NCBI GenBank assembly: GCA_013398015.1
Contig: VZRR01003268.1
Location: 3,543 to 67,542 of the forward strand
Source: Oreocharis arfaki
Taxonomy: Eukaryota; Chordata; Aves; Passeriformes; Paramythiidae
DNA: 64,000 bases
Direction of reading: 5' to 3'
Shown here: piece by piece, positions 1 through 11,455 of the stretch
Position numbering within the stretch: position 1 is the stretch's first letter
Layout: each line of letters begins with the position of its first letter
Position numbers and translations under genes: made by a program
The notes under the pieces: generated by a model
Databases searched by the model: none
What the model saw: the letters and a program-made list of their open reading frames with translations, nothing else
What the model was told of the DNA's origin: nothing

Positions 1-899
1 AAATATACTATATATTATATATAAAAATATATACATAGATAATTTATATATACTAATCTATTTAGACTATGTCTATATGCGCTTACTATATAGAATACAT
101 ATTTATACTTAGAGATCTATTGGCATGCGTCTGTTTAACTTATATTAACACTCATATAAAACATCTATTTAGACTGTTTAGACTTGTGTATTTTGACACT
201 TCAATATCAGTCTTCTCTATTCTGACTTAGATATCTACTTACATTGCCCTGCTGACACTGAAATGGATGATCTCCTCAAATAACTACCACAGCAGCTGGG
301 ACCTGCGCCTGGTGCTCCCAAGCTGCTCCTGGGCACTGCACTTGCGCCAGGGCTGTAGGGAGGCAGAGGCAGCCACGGAAAGCGCCACCGCAGCGCTCTG
401 ACTCGCAGTACCGGATGTTTCCTACTGGGCGGCAGCACTAAGTGTAAAAAGCCATGGCAAATGCGTAGCTACCGTCGAGTCACTGCGTATCCACACATTT
501 AGTTGTAGTACCGCTTTTAGTCTGCAGGTGACACTACCGAGTCATTAAAAATAGTGTACATGCGTAATACCTCGTGATTGTCACCAGGTGGCAGCAGCGA
601 TTTAAGTCTCAGCCCAGATCTCAGACCGCGTTTCAGTGGGACATAAAAGCTGTGAATACACAGAGCTATTTCTATTGCCTTCATAGAGATCATCTTTTCT
701 CCCGTTTTCAAGCCCTTTATTATTTAATTTATATATACAAAAGTTATACTTGCACTTTCAAACCCTATATATTTGTATTTAGAATTTCTTATTCTCTAAG
801 ATCCTGCATATAAAGCAGTAGATACGGGGTTGTATATAGAAATCAATTTTTATAAAAAATTTTTCTTCTCTCTATATAAAAAGATAAGAAAAGTTACCA
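1..899. other. AT-rich leader without a recognisable gene
   Basis: The first 240 bases are almost entirely A/T with loosely repeated TATTTAGACT-like words. Positions 260-480 are a short GC-richer patch, and the sequence is AT-rich again to about 900. No exon with credible splice sites or coding bias was seen on either strand. It may be decayed repeat next to the telomere-like array that follows. Confidence 0.5.
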
Positions 900-909
900 T
901 TTTTAACTG

Positions 910-1065
910 CCCTAACCACTATTGCTAGCCAATACTCCTAACCACTACCCTAACCACTGACCTTAGAACTACCCTAACCACTACTCTTCACCACTATGCT
1001 AACCACTACCCCGACCACTACCCTAGCCACCACCCTAACCATTACCCCCTACAACTACACCCAAC
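910..1065. repeat. Degenerate telomere-like tandem repeat, 12-base unit
   Basis: About a dozen imperfect copies of a unit close to CCCTAACCACTA run through this stretch. Half of the unit is the C-strand vertebrate telomere hexamer CCCTAA and the other half is a CCACTA variant. Copies drift by substitution and small indels toward the right end. This is an interstitial or subtelomeric telomere-like block; a true terminal telomere would be far more uniform. Confidence 0.75.
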
Positions 1066-1072
1066 CCAGCAA

Positions 1073-4000
1073 CCCAGTGTCTTGTGGGCAGTTCAGGTGG
1101 CCCCCAGGAGCCCAAGGTCAGCCAGAGTCATAGCTCCTGGCAGCTTTCATCTGGGAGAAATCCTCATTCTTTCACAGTTCTAGGAGACAGAATCCCACTT
1201 ACAGCCACAGGCGCCTGGCCATTCAGTGCAGATCCTTTTCCCAGCAAGGAAAGCCTGATGCCTGAGTGTCTTTGGGGCAGCTGAGATATGGCCCCATAGA
1301 GGCCAAGACCAGCGAGACCTGTCAGTCCTGTCAGCTTCTGTGGCGCCTATGACCGAAAGTGGGGCTCTCTATCCTAAAGGTGCGAACATCTGAAGATTGC
1401 TTCCTGACGGAAGCTCCGCAACCAAAAAAGGACTCCTCGGTAAGATTGCAAAACACTATTCTTGGATTTTAATGCACAAATTCTGTTCTTTCTTTGTTAC
1501 TTTCAACTTTCCCTGACTCAAGGGAGTTCAAGTCATGGACAGGACTTCACGCCGCAAGCTAAAGTAACAAGTTGTTAAAACTAGACTTTTTAGCAGACTG
1601 CAAGTAGGAATTGCCTTCTCCAGAGTCTTTCCAATGTCTTGGCTTTACTCTGAATGCCTGGTAGGAGTCTGAATCCCCACTTCTACACATTACATTTTTC
1701 TGGTACTGGCAGCTAAGTAACAAGGTTTGCATGTGAATCCCATGCACAGAGTTTGGTTTTGAAGCTTTGAATTTGAACTGATACCTGTATTCAAGTCTCA
1801 TTTTGTGACTCACAGCATCCTGCTTACACATTCCACACAAGGAGAAGTTACAAGGCTCCTTCCCTCCCCCACAACATTTTAAAAATACAGGATGAATTGC
1901 AAGCGTGAATCATTTCTAGATTATTTAGAGTAATTAAGATTGTGGTTTTTTCTTCAGGTGTTTTGTATCATATTTTACTGCTGTAATTTTAGGGTATTAT
2001 TTGTGATGCCTTCCTAGTGATGCCAAAAGCACCTAAAACATATGGTTAGGTGCCCTTTTCAGCATTTCTACTCATCTAAATAAATAATTCAATGTGTCAG
2101 AGTCCTACCTACCAACTAGAGAAGATGCACAATCTGATAGAAGTGTTTTTCTCAAATTATTTGCAGTAAACAGTGTATATTCTGAATCTGGATGCCTTGT
2201 AGACTTACTCAGAAAAGAAAATTATTTCCCAGAATCCCTGACAGAAGCATTCACCAGCAAAATATTTTCTTAATGATTGATTTGCCACTATGTTGTAAAA
2301 CACACATGAACAGAAAGCCTTTTACTTAGGCTGGGATTGGCTGACACTCACTGAAAGGCTGAAGAACATCATCATGGCTTGGAGAAGAAAAGAATACAGA
2401 AATTTGGGGGGAAAGGGTGAAGAAAGAGACAACAGTTAAAAGAACAATTTGAGGAACACCTATAAGCACACTAAAGCATAGAATAATACAGCACAAAGAA
2501 TACACCGACCCAGTTACAGCCTCTCCCAGGGGTACCAGAATAGTTGACCCATGAGAGGGACACAGCAGCACCCCCAAACCACCTAAACAAAAATCAGAGG
2601 TGTTTTGCTCCAAGTCCTGTGTCAGATAAATTCACAGTTAAGGGTGATGCTGCTTCCATTCACAGGCTGGCTGGTTCTGCCTCTTCCTACTTACACTTTT
2701 CAAAAGGAGTTTGGTAGTTCTCAGAAACACCACTAGTAGCCTTAAAGTAGCTTTTATCAATCTTGGATTGACATTCAACATCCAGCATGTGCATTCTCTA
2801 AGTGCATGTGTACAAAAATCCCTCCTGTCAGCCATTCTCTCTCTGCGCCTGCCCCCCCACCCCCCCAATGTACACAGCATTTTTTGTCCCTAATCAGTGG
2901 AATAGAGCCATCTCTGCCTTGGAATAAGGGCTACTCTTTCATGACAGAAATACTGTACAGTGTATTTACAGGGGAAATAATTATTAATTTTTGTAGATCA
3001 TTTCACTATTGAAAGTGGGACTTTAATTACAGAGGCAAATGCAAACAAAACACTTGTTTGTCAAGAGTGGGACCAAATAAATGTTTTGTCCTGAGGGTTG
3101 ATTAGATTTACTATTTTAAGAAAAAGTATTCCCTTAGAACTGTAGAGTGGAAAACTGGGGAGACAAAATCAATTACCCCTCATAGAACATTTCCAGGGTG
3201 CTGCCTTTTATTTTGTGACAGTTACAAGTACCGTGAAATCTTCAGTACCTAGAGGTGGTCAAGATCTCTTGCTGTATCTTCTGGAGAATTGACACTTCTA
3301 GAGGCAGCTCACTCCTCTTTCATGATCTGTTTCGGGAAAGCTTAACACCATCTGATTCTGCCCCTGTCTTCCCACTGTGCCAGGATTTTCCTTAGAGACC
3401 TTCAATCTACAAATGCAGGAAATTCATTCCTTGTTTTTCATATTAGTGATTATTATCTACACTCTGGTTGAATTAGATCTAGAAAGGAAGCAGCCACATC
3501 CTTCCAAAAACCATACACGTACACCTCCTCCCATTTCTGGATTTTACATCTGTAGTTTCAATTGCACCATCACTTTCCTTTTAATTGATGCTTGGTCGTT
3601 GCCATTGCTCTTGTCTAATCAGTATTTGACATTTGCTTTCTTCCTGATCTTCGCTAATATTCACTGGGTCAGACCTATTTCTCTGCTGCCTTTTAGTCAT
3701 TTAATGTAAGAGAGGTCAAGGAAATGCCGGGTTAAATAACTAAGCAGCTTCAAGACAAGTTATCATTACTGCAACATGGCCTGAGTGTTGTCAATTCTAC
3801 CATCCTCATGTAGTTCAGCACAAAGCAGTAACCAAGAAGGAAAACACCAATTTGGGATTTACATACAAGCACAGGACAAGCTTACAGATTCAGGCCTCCC
3901 TCTTGGACTGCATCACCTTTATTTTTAAAGACTTACAGAATTCTGAGGCCGAGATACAGGCTGATTATTAGAAAAAAAGCAAGAAAAGTAGCAAAAATAC

Positions 4001-4609
4001 AGAATTTCCAGTCACCTTGTAGTTAAAGGGTTACAGGGTTACAGGGTCACATCCTCACAGCTTTCTTCTGGGTATTATAGCACTTTACCAGTTCTCTTTT
4101 GTTGTTGAATCTCTTTTCACCAGGAATGACTAAGGAATGAGGTCGATAAGTGACCTTTTTTGACAGTGCTGATTTACATGGTTAGAGATACATCCCTTTC
4201 AGCTTCTCTGGCCAATGCTAACAAGTCACCAACTCTCTTCACTAGTTTTGGCAGCAATGAATTAGGAATCTTAATTAAACTAAGGGTGAAAATGAGGTTT
4301 TTGACGAGGTCTTCTTCTAGCACTTGTTCTTATTATAAGCATCCCAATCCATGTGAAAGCTTTTCTTGGCTTGGTGAATACGATTTCCATCTTGAGACAT
4401 CCTTCATTATTCCACCCATTTCAGGCATGCACACAGGAAGAGTCAGGATCCATTTGTGGTGCTGTCGATTGTGACCTAGTCAGAGGGTCAACACTACAGA
4501 CATGTCAAATTAAAACCCATTTCCCCTCTCTTAGCTCGTTACAAGCTGCAAAACACTGGATGAAATTTTCCAGTTAATTGGCATTCAAACTCTGAATGGA
4601 ACTGTGTTC
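1073..4609. other. Gene-free AT-rich stretch
   Basis: Both strands were read for exons bounded by AG/GT with coding bias. Only short chance open frames were seen, for example around 3377-3709 on the plus strand, with no recognisable domain. No clear LINE, SINE or LTR end was recognised. Diverged old repeats cannot be excluded by eye. Confidence 0.4.
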
Positions 4610-5273
4610 TGAACCTTGCAAAGCTCTCTGGCGTGGCGGTGGTAGCAGCAGTGGAAGCTGCAAAGGACTGTGACAATAAAGAGACCACTGCCTGATGGTG
4701 GGTTAGGGCATAGACGCTATCCCCCATCTTTTAACCGAGTTATCAATCATAAGTTTCTCCCCTTCCCTGTTCTATTATAATTAGCTTATGAATATTCAGT
4801 TTCTTTGTTGAATATGTATGCATTCTAGAAAGTTCCCCGTTATTTGACGCCCCATTGGTCCCAGTTCATGTCATTTTATTGTACCCTCCTCTAGTTGTGT
4901 TTTATTGGATGTTGTACCCCCTTGTTCCTCCCCTATTCTTCCCTATGATTGGTTTCCTGTGTTCGCTCCACCCAAAGCTGTCCCTCTATAAAAACCCTTG
5001 TCAGCTTCTCGAAGGGGCTTTTGCCACTGCCTCGCTTCTGTGTGTGTTCCCTGCTCCTTTCCCCATTCCTCAATAAACGCCACTGGAACGGCAAGCAAAA
5101 GCTCTCTCTCTCCTTTTAATCTCGGTGCTGCGGCTACGCCCTGCCTGCCAGGCGAGCATCCTGCTGCTGAGCCGGTAGCTGGGACTAGGCACAAGCTCTG
5201 AGGCACAGACCCTCTGGCGGCACCAGCCGCTCTCCTGCGCCGCTCCTTTTTGCCACCTGGTCAGCACGTGTCA
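4610..5273 (+). mobile_element. Solo LTR of an endogenous retrovirus (limits tentative)
   Basis: The segment has a retroviral promoter layout. A TATA box (TATAAAAA) lies at 4987-4994 and a poly(A) signal AATAAA at 5072-5077, about 85 bases downstream. A CCAAT-type ATTGG box at about 4854 and pyrimidine-rich U3-like sequence precede the TATA box, and a GC-rich U5-like end follows. The proposed ends are TGA...TCA, flanked by GTTC on both sides (4606-4609 and 5274-5277), which fits the 4-base duplication of class I elements. A 4-base match among several possible ends could be chance, so the left limit is uncertain; 4806 is an alternative. No internal retroviral coding sequence is attached. Confidence 0.6.
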
Positions 5274-6500
5274 GTTCTGGAATGATGTTTTTTATGTTTT
5301 TAAATTCATAGAATGTCTTTTCACTGGATCATTAGGGCTGCAGTTGAGCTGCTCTAAAGAAAGGTCACATCAACTGATCAAATGGCTGCTTGTGGTTTGT
5401 CTGAAGTCTTTCATCAGTCATCCTGAAGCTACAGGGATAGTGGCTTCCCATCTTGACAGTCTTGAGGTGGGGAGAGATTTTAATTAGAACCCAGGCTATG
5501 AGATGTTGGATTTTTGTGATTCTTTTCTAATCTTGCAATTTTGAAATGTCCAGTTTAAAATAACACTGTGATAAGAATAATTATTTTCTTTTATTGTTAT
5601 TGTTGTTACATGCGTACCCTTAAAATTAGTGGGTATTTTGGGCTTAGTTATGGCTGGACGTCATTAAAAACAAGACAAAACCTCTCAAAAAAACCCAAAG
5701 AACCAAGCAACTTCACCGTCTTCTCCTGAGAAACCACTGGTTCATGCAAAAAGTAAAGTAATACTTTGAGGTGAAGCACATAAGCCACCTCTCTGTGGCA
5801 TATTAGGACTTGGCAGTTCCACAAATTCTCACTTGAAATCTCATTTTGGCGGTCTATTATAATAATACTAAAACCCTTTTATTTGCAATTCAGAAAGCTG
5901 AATACAGTGCCAGTGCCAGTGCCAGCTGAACTCAGCAAAGAATTTAACACTCCCAAAAACTGGGCAAAAGAAGGGAGATTAATTTGAGATATCCCCAATA
6001 CAAAGCCCGTATCAGTTGGCCAGAGTTTTTTAAGGTGTGTGTAAAGAAAAAGGCAAGTCTAAGATACAGAAATATTCTATTCTAGATGTGGTTCATCTTA
6101 CATTGAAAAGATACCTCAAACTGGTCACAGGAGCCTCACTGTGGAAATCTCATCTTTTTAACAGCATAACCAGGTAATCCGGAAATGCCTTCTGAAATGC
6201 TGGGTTCAGATGTGAGATACCAAATAACAGGTGAGAGGACTAGGTGTAGAATCTGCTCCGGTGCGTAGGACTCGTACAGCAGCAGAACAGAATTATAGCC
6301 AGAATGAGTCTGGTTTCTGAGCAGCCTCAATTATGAGTTAATGACCCAGCATTACATGGTCAAATGTGCTCTAAATTAGTCCAACTCCCTCTCCTGTAAC
6401 ATAAGCCCAGTTCATACGTGTGGTACATTTACTGCAAGCAAGAGAAACAGTATAAAATGGTAAACATTTTGATTTGTCACGATTTTCCTAAAACAATCAG
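5274..6500. other. Gene-free stretch between an LTR and a candidate exon
   Basis: AT-rich sequence with short poly-T and poly-A runs. I see no supported exon, RNA gene or recognisable transposon end here. Confidence 0.4.
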
Positions 6501-6646
6501 GAATTGAAGTGACAGCTTTAATGTCAAATGATGCAATGCTGCAGCCAGAGGTTACAGATGGCCTGGCTGAAGACTCTCCTGAGGAGGCTGTCGGCAACAG
6601 GCAGAATGAAAGAGAAACCACTTTCAAAGAAGCACTTCAGAGATAA
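6501..6646 (+). CDS. Candidate terminal coding exon, unknown gene
   Basis: An acceptor-like AG (TAAAACAATCAG) ends at 6500. It is followed by 48 sense codons and a TAA stop at 6644-6646, entering in phase with two leading bases. The peptide is acidic and looks protein-like (it contains TDGLAEDSPEEAVGNR and ends TTFKEALQR). I do not recognise it. In human, MARCHF10 lies beyond MRC2 and converges on it, so a plus-strand gene ending left of MRC2 is expected. The peptide does not match the MARCHF10 C-terminus I remember. A chance open frame of this length has a probability of roughly 10 percent per site, so this is a weak call. Confidence 0.25.
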
Positions 6647-7578
6647 TACCGAATTAAAACATAGAGCCATGGCAGGGGTTCAGAGTGGCTTTTCACAATC
6701 TTTTATCAGTTAGTCATTCAAATATTTCGATACAGAATTATGTACATTCAGTTTTGAAGTACATGTGCTTTTTAATACGTAATTCAGTCCACTGCATGTA
6801 AATAGATCATTCCAGGAAAAATAAAGGAGCAGTGTCCCAAAGGTGGCACAGTGGTGGAACTGCTGTGTCCATGATGGACAATTAACGGGGGTTTGATCAT
6901 GTTTTAATAAAAGTTTACCATCTTCTGCTGAGCTGTTTGCATCATTTCACCTTTCACCCATGCAGGTCCATGTTTCTACAGCTTGGATGGGGAACAGGGA
7001 GTGAAACCAGCAGCTTTCAGTTATAGGAGACCTTTGGGTTTAAAAAAAAGCCCTGTCAACCCTCCTCCCATCAGTCAAAGCCCAAAGAGAGGATAGAGAT
7101 TTCCTCATGCTCCAGGTACCATCTTGTGAGGAAGAGGCAAAAGACCTTGAGCTGAAATGACCACAAAGGTTGTATCAGCAGATGTCATGTTCATGCATCT
7201 CTCTTTCACTCTTGGTTCGAATTGGACTTGGAAATGACAAACACCAAGTGCAGATGCCACACTCTCTCCCACATGAATCTCAGAAGAACACATTCCATTC
7301 TGTTCTTTACTCCTAGTTTAAGTTCAGTTGTGCTCCAAAGTTTGAGTGTTATTAGCACATTATTAAATCATTATTAAATCTGTAAAAATCTCTGAGGGTC
7401 TGGTAGTCTTTCCCCATGTATAAAGTTAATTCCAAAAGCCAACAACTTCTAAAAAAATCTTAAAAATTTACAACCTTAGATCTGTCTTAATACCAGCTGG
7501 TTAAATGAAACAAGTCTCTTAAGTATAAAGTAATAGACAGGTAAAATTTAATGGCAAACTAGTCATGTCTGTTTACAA
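6647..7578. other. Gene-free stretch
   Basis: No supported exon or recognised repeat on either strand. The sequence is AT-rich with scattered short open frames. Confidence 0.4.
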
Positions 7579-8113
7579 GTCATTGTCTTGGTTTGAAAGA
7601 CAGGCGTCTGTTTAAGGGAGGCAGAAGCCCCCTTTGGAATGGAAAATGCAACCGTCTTCCTTCCGGATTATTACAATTTTGAAATTAAGGGCTTTCAGGC
7701 AAGGATATGAGAAATAGGAATAACAGTTCTTTACTTATATATATATATAAACAAAACAAAATAATGAACAACAATTACTATGGCAGTTATAACAGCACAG
7801 TCACCCAGTGCAGCCTTCTCNAAGTCTAGTGGAGAAGGCTACCTTTGTGCTTGGAAACCTCTGATTATATCCAGGTGGGAAGCGTTCAGTTCCTCCTCTT
7901 GGGCAGAGCATCTCACAATGGGGTGGTGAGGCACTGATGGGCCCATTAACAGGAGATAGCCCAGAGCCCGTTATCTATGAGTCCTTTGGCAAGGCACAAA
8001 TGCTCTCATTAACAGAACATAGTCCGGAGGGAGGAAGCAAAGAAACACTGCCCCACCTGGTTTCACAGCTCACGAAGATGGTAATAGAATATACTGCAAC
8101 CCAGGACAGTCAT
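7579..8113 (-). mobile_element. Solo LTR of an endogenous retrovirus with target-site duplication
   Basis: The LTR proper is 7584-8108 (525 bases), beginning TGTCTTGG and ending CCAGGACA. It is flanked by a perfect 5-base duplication GTCAT at 7579-7583 and 8109-8113, which shows a clean insertion. Read on the minus strand it starts TGTCCTGGGTTGCAG, a common start I recall from songbird LTRs, and has a TATA-like GGATATAATC near 7863-7872. That suggests minus orientation. A partly duplicated motif with CATTAACAG lies inside (about 7941-8030). One base at 7821 is unresolved (N). No internal viral genes remain, so this is the product of LTR-LTR recombination. Confidence 0.85.
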
Positions 8114-8899
8114 TTTGATACTGAAAGTAATCTAAAGCTTTACTGTATTTTAAGTATTTCTGCACCTGTCCTGTTTATTAAGCATTCCCATACTTTATTT
8201 TCTTAGAAAGCATTCTCTTCGCTTTTCCTAGCTGTATTAAATTGTATGTCTAATCAGTGTTAAAATGGCAAACCTTTATTAATCTTGGCTGCCTTTCTCT
8301 GAGTGCTCAAGACAGCTTAAAGCAGAGGAAAATGAAAGTCAGCTTTGGAGCTCAGAACTCCAGAAGACCTTAAATTTGTACAAAATTCTTGTTTAATTGT
8401 TCTCATAAAATATGAACAATCTCATGAATTGTCAAGAGGGATGTTAGATATGAATGAAATACATTAGACATCAAAAAGAGGGAGGAAAAAATTCAGGAAA
8501 TGCAGGTTTCAGAAATTAGGAAAATTTACATGGTATCAAGTATGCAGTAAAGATATTTAATTGAAATTCTCCACAAAAACAATAAACAATGACAAGAAAA
8601 AAGAAACCCTCCTGCAGCGTACAAGTTCTGTCTGTTGGGCTTTAGTCTTTTAATTCTTTAAAAGTTTCATTCAGTAAAACTCAATTGGTTACTCTTTTTG
8701 TGTGCTGGCCATCCCCTGATTATTCGTTTCACTAAGATGTGAAATTGCCTGTACCAGCACTTAGGAGCTTTTGCTGGAACATCTAGAAAGAAGGCTGGCA
8801 TCTTCTCAAAGACTTTTCATTTAATAAGGCTTTTGTTCTCATCTAATTCAAACAAAGTCACTGAAGTGGCCTAGAGCCTGCAGTCTCCTCCTCTGAAAA
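8114..8899. other. Gene-free stretch between two solo LTRs
   Basis: AT-rich sequence. No exon, RNA gene or repeat end recognised. Confidence 0.4.
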
Positions 8900-9416
8900 A
8901 CAATGTATTTCCCCACCCCTTTTCTTCCTCATATGTCTCCCCTTCCCACAGTGTCCTGCCTTCCCTGCCCCTCGTCCTGGCCACTCCGTCGGGCCCCCCC
9001 TCTTGGCCCCTGTACCCCAACTCCGCCCATGTACCACCCGTGTGCCCTGAGGCCACTGGCCTGTGTGCTGTCTCTGTCCCCCTGCCCCCCTGCCCCCATG
9101 TAGAAAACCCCAGACCCTTTCCCATTCCTTGTCTTTGCCTCTGGTCTTTGCCTCTGATCACCATGCGAATAAAGATCTCCTGAGGTCACCATGCAGAGAC
9201 CATCTTCTCGCCTCCTTTGCCGCCGCCGTGTTGCCGGAGCAGACAAAACCTGAGCTAGCCTTTGGCTCCCCCAGGCAGGGAAAGCGCTGTGACCAGGCTT
9301 CAGAGAGAAGGCTGGAGCACCAAGGCGCTGACCCAGGCTGGGGTAGAGATACTCTCCAGCCATCCTGCTTGTGGCCTGTCATACCACCCCAGGCAAGCCA
9401 CTACAAACTGCAACAA
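8900..9416 (+). mobile_element. Second type of solo LTR, 4-base target-site duplication
   Basis: The LTR is read as 8904-9412 (509 bases). It starts TGTATTTCCCC and ends CTGCA, with ACAA on both sides (8900-8903 and 9413-9416); a 4-base duplication is usual for class I (gammaretrovirus-like) elements. The left two thirds are a C-rich U3. The poly(A) signal AATAAA is at 9168-9173, followed by a U5-like segment. No classical TATA box is obvious. It shares no long similarity with the other two LTRs, so it is a separate family. No open viral gene is attached. Confidence 0.75.
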
Positions 9417-10801
9417 GTCGCTATGTTTTCTTTCCTTTGAGCTGATCAGGAAATTCTACATACCCACCCTGTTTACCAGAGCATTGCTAACAGTGAACCA
9501 TTGGCATATGCAAACCTAGGGCAAGGAGCTGGATTACTTTTTAAGGTGCAATGATGAACTGCATGAACATGCTCTTCTTTTACTTGCATGATGATTTTGG
9601 ATTCTGTGGATTAGAGCATTGAGCGTTTACTCATATAGCTGTGATGTCAAAAAGCAGGGCTACATCAGCCCCAAGCTGTTTTCCACACCAGGTTCAGTCT
9701 GAGCAAAGACCAACTGAAGCCTTGTCCTTTCAGGAAACTTCCCAGGTTGTTTCTTTCAGGGTTCAAGACCTACAACAACATTAAGCCATTGGATTTTTAG
9801 GTGCCCACCCCTGCTGAGTTCAGAAGGATGCTGAGGATCCTACTAACCTGCTAAAACATATCCGCAACTTTAGTCTTTTTTACCTTGCATTCCAGACAGG
9901 AATTTTAAAGAGGTGCTAGTATTACTGATTAAAAAAATACATTTTCAGCAGCCTGTAACAGTCTTTGTTGTTCAACAGACTGTTTCAGTCTGTGCCCCCT
10001 TTCCCTTCAAACTGTGTTTTGCCTCACAGCTTTTCCTGAATGTGACTGTTACTCAGGTAAAATAAAATAATCTTCAATCTTGATCTAGGCCACAGCAATA
10101 CCTACCCTGGAGCATCTTCTGTGAACAAAGGGGTTTTTAACTGAATTAATGAGAAGTAAAGAAAAAAATTTAAATGTAGTTATGAAACTTGCTTGAACTT
10201 ATTTTTTTACTGATACTTCTATCACCTGGTGAGTCAAGGATCACTTGCTTCCCATGTCTGAGTGTAAGGCAGTTTATGTTTGCTCTTTGCCTTGTAATTG
10301 TAAATCTGCCACCTCCAAAGTCCCTACCCACAACCTTCACTTTGATCTTGGTGTTAAACTATCCATTGCACAGGTATTTTATCTATTTTCCATTACAGTG
10401 ATATTTTCCTTTGTCCCAATTCTGATTTTTTAATGGCTATTGGGGCAAAGTAAACTTTGTATTTAAGTTTTGTAGACAATGATTATTGCCTAAAAAGAGA
10501 TTAACTCCCTGTTCCTGATGTAAACATTGCTGAATTGTGTTACAGAACAGGGACTCCTGCCCCTCAACTGATAGAAGAGGTTGTATTTCTTTAAAAGGTT
10601 AAAATAAAATGCAAATACAAGGGTAAGAAAACTTTCTCTATAGTAAATAATTTATTAACCAGAATAATAATATTCTCCAGCGTGTGAATTTGCCTTCTTT
10701 AGCCAAACCAGATGCTTTTCCTTCACCTTCCAGGTCCTCTTACAATCCATTGTCCATGTAGTGAAGAGAAAAATGACTGACAAGTATTTGTTATCTTGCA
10801 G
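9417..10801. other. Gene-free stretch
   Basis: AT-rich. A 31-base segment at about 10706-10736 is bounded by AG and GT and could be a micro-exon, but its phase does not join the candidate exon at 10802, so it is not called. Confidence 0.35.
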
Positions 10802-10856
10802 ATCCATTTACCGAGGAGCTAATGATGAAGTTGCAGATTGTGATGCTGCTGCTAAA
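10802..10856 (+). CDS. Candidate internal coding exon, unknown gene
   Basis: The acceptor TTATCTTGCAG ends at 10801 and a strong donor GTAAGG starts at 10857, enclosing 55 bases. In the frame with one leading base it reads SIYRGANDEVADCDAAAK. That frame ends exactly on a codon boundary and joins in frame to the candidate terminal exon at 11405. I do not recognise the peptide. Both splice sites are good and the pair shares a phase, which lifts this above a random open frame, but two short exons are weak evidence. Confidence 0.35.
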
Positions 10857-11404
10857 GTAAGGTTTCTCTTTCGAATGTGCCAGTTATAGGAAAAAACACC
10901 ACATATAAACAGGATTTAAAAGGCATGCAGTGACTGGGGTCAATGGGAAATGCCAAGCGAGTGGAGCAAGGCTTCAGCTCCTGTGTCTACAACACAACTC
11001 ATGTTCTCAGCAAAGCTCGTTCAGCTGGAGAGAGTCTCGTTCCTTTGTTGGATGTGCTTCCCCTTCCATGGCTTTTATCCGAAGGGGAGCTCTTCCATTT
11101 CTGTTGGCTGGGGCTGCAGTGACATCGAGTAACTGCCTGGCTAATAACAGCTGAGACTTTCACAGGCTCTATCTCATTAGCTCCAGCAGTGACGAATTCC
11201 TACATCATGACTTGCCTTTTCCACTTCCAGCATGCTGCCTTCCATCAGAGCACAGGACAGAACGTTCTCGAACACTGAGAGACAAAAAGTGACCTGCTCA
11301 TGCTGACACACTCCTTAGAATATAAAATTGTGCTTTGAATCAAATTTTAATTAATCAATAATCATGTCTCTTCTAAATAGACATTCCTGCTTTTTTTTCA
11401 ACAG

Positions 11405-11455
11405 TGTCCCCCATCTAGCCGCTATGCCGAAAGGACTGTGTCTGGTAGTTACTGA
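11405..11455 (+). CDS. Candidate terminal coding exon joined to 10802-10856
   Basis: A good polypyrimidine tract and acceptor (CTTTTTTTTCAACAG) end at 11404. Sixteen codons follow (CPPSSRYAERTVSGSY) and then TGA at 11453-11455. The frame continues that of the exon ending at 10856 across a 548-base intron. A plus-strand gene ending here would converge on MRC2, the arrangement of MARCHF10 in human. The sequence is not one I recognise as MARCHF10. It could also be chance. Confidence 0.3.
   Translation, partial: CPPSSRYAERTVSGSY

Noticed and set aside
1559..1840. CGMCKQ peptide resembling part of the MARCHF10 RING-CH domain
   Set aside because: Only about five residues match, the surrounding cysteine spacing is absent, and the strand is opposite to that expected.
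4806..5273. Alternative left limit of the first LTR at TGTTGAATATG
   Set aside because: No exact target duplication fits this start. The 4610 start has a GTTC match, though that is also only tentative.
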